A stretch of DNA of 64,000 nucleotides from Pseudomonas sp. Bout1 (lineage in GTDB: Bacteria > Pseudomonadota > Gammaproteobacteria > Pseudomonadales > Pseudomonadaceae), in the NCBI RefSeq assembly GCF_034314165.1, contig NZ_JAVIWK010000001.1, positions 558,001 to 622,000 on the forward strand. Direction: 5' to 3'. Position numbers and translations under genes: made by a program. Positions 63,824 through 64,000 of the stretch are shown here, one piece after another (the stretch's first letter is position 1; each line of letters starts with the position of its first letter). The notes beneath the pieces are model-generated. The model made no database searches. It worked only from the letters and a program-made list of their open reading frames with translations, and had not been told where the DNA came from.

Positions 63824-64000
63824 GGGCTACCCGCAACGCTTTCCTGAAATTGTGGACAACAAATCCAGGCACCTGCCAAAGCGCGACATATAGCCGCCGC
63901 AAATCCCTGTTTTGTCACAGTTTTGACTTGTCCCCAACCGCTGTGGAACCGGCTGTGGGTAACGTGGGAGTAGCTGGCTGGAGGCCTTTGTTTTCGTGGC
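63824..64000. other. Non-coding end of window with DnaA-box-like motifs
   Basis: No open frame of interest. TGTGGACAA and TGTGGGTAA each differ by one base from the DnaA box TGTGGATAA, and TGTGGAACC and TTGTCCCCAA are looser relatives. A TTTTGACTTG (-35-like) is present without a clear -10. Confidence 0.3.

Overview
The window is a gene-dense, high-GC chromosomal segment of a fluorescent Pseudomonas, most likely from the P. fluorescens complex. Evidence: the gene order (parC, serB, psd, rhdA, motAB, rsgA, orn, queG, nnrD, tsaE, amiB, mutL, miaA, hfq, hflXKC, hisZ, purA, then rnr, rlmB, rpsF, rpsR, rplI, dnaB) is the conserved Pseudomonas core; ParC Ser87 and rhodanese Cys230 fall at the family positions; and about a dozen REP-type inverted repeats typical of this complex lie between genes. 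No phage, insertion sequence, CRISPR array or rRNA was seen.

Layout. 1-11.8 kb: topoisomerase IV subunit A, an orphan PqiC-like lipoprotein, a YtjB-type membrane protein with a cyclase-like tail beside serB, psd, rhodanese, a stand-alone HDOD protein, and the motAB stator behind a FliA-type promoter. 11.8-27.7 kb: ribosome GTPase, oligoribonuclease, TRIC-like channel, queG, then the tightly overlapping nnrD-tsaE-amiB-mutL-miaA-hfq-hflX-hflK-hflC run, followed by hisZ-purA. 27.7-33.1 kb: a chemoreceptor with a sigma-54-like promoter, a ferric-iron ABC pair without its ATPase, and two tandem tRNA-Leu(CAG) units, each with its own promoter and terminator. 33.2-42.9 kb: rnr-rlmB, the rpsF-rpsR-DUF2232-rplI ribosomal operon, dnaB, and the radical-SAM gene ygiQ.

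43.2-50.1 kb holds the most intriguing unit: a transglutaminase/DUF2126 (predicted amidoligase) fusion, a circularly permuted ATP-grasp/alpha-E fusion, and a second transglutaminase. Families of this kind have been predicted to make and hydrolyse peptide or amide bonds, but I know of no established substrate. A good sigma-54-like site and a 16-bp palindrome lie just upstream.

50.2-54.2 kb: a small basic protein, a LOG-family phosphoribohydrolase, azurin with an ANR-like box and an adjacent palindrome, and the pncB-nadE NAD salvage pair. 54.2-63.8 kb: a LysR regulator divergent from pipecolate/lysine catabolic genes (aldehyde dehydrogenase and FAD oxidase, as in amaR-amaB/amaA), then a complete branched-chain-type amino-acid ABC transporter (livKHMGF) behind a near-perfect sigma-54 promoter and four phased GGTTGCA direct repeats. 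Three sigma-54-like promoters (chemoreceptor, transglutaminase cluster, liv operon) suggest, as an inference, that part of this window responds to nitrogen or carbon supply.

Start codons were refined by Shine-Dalgarno position and family length. All names rest on reading motifs by eye; no database search was possible.
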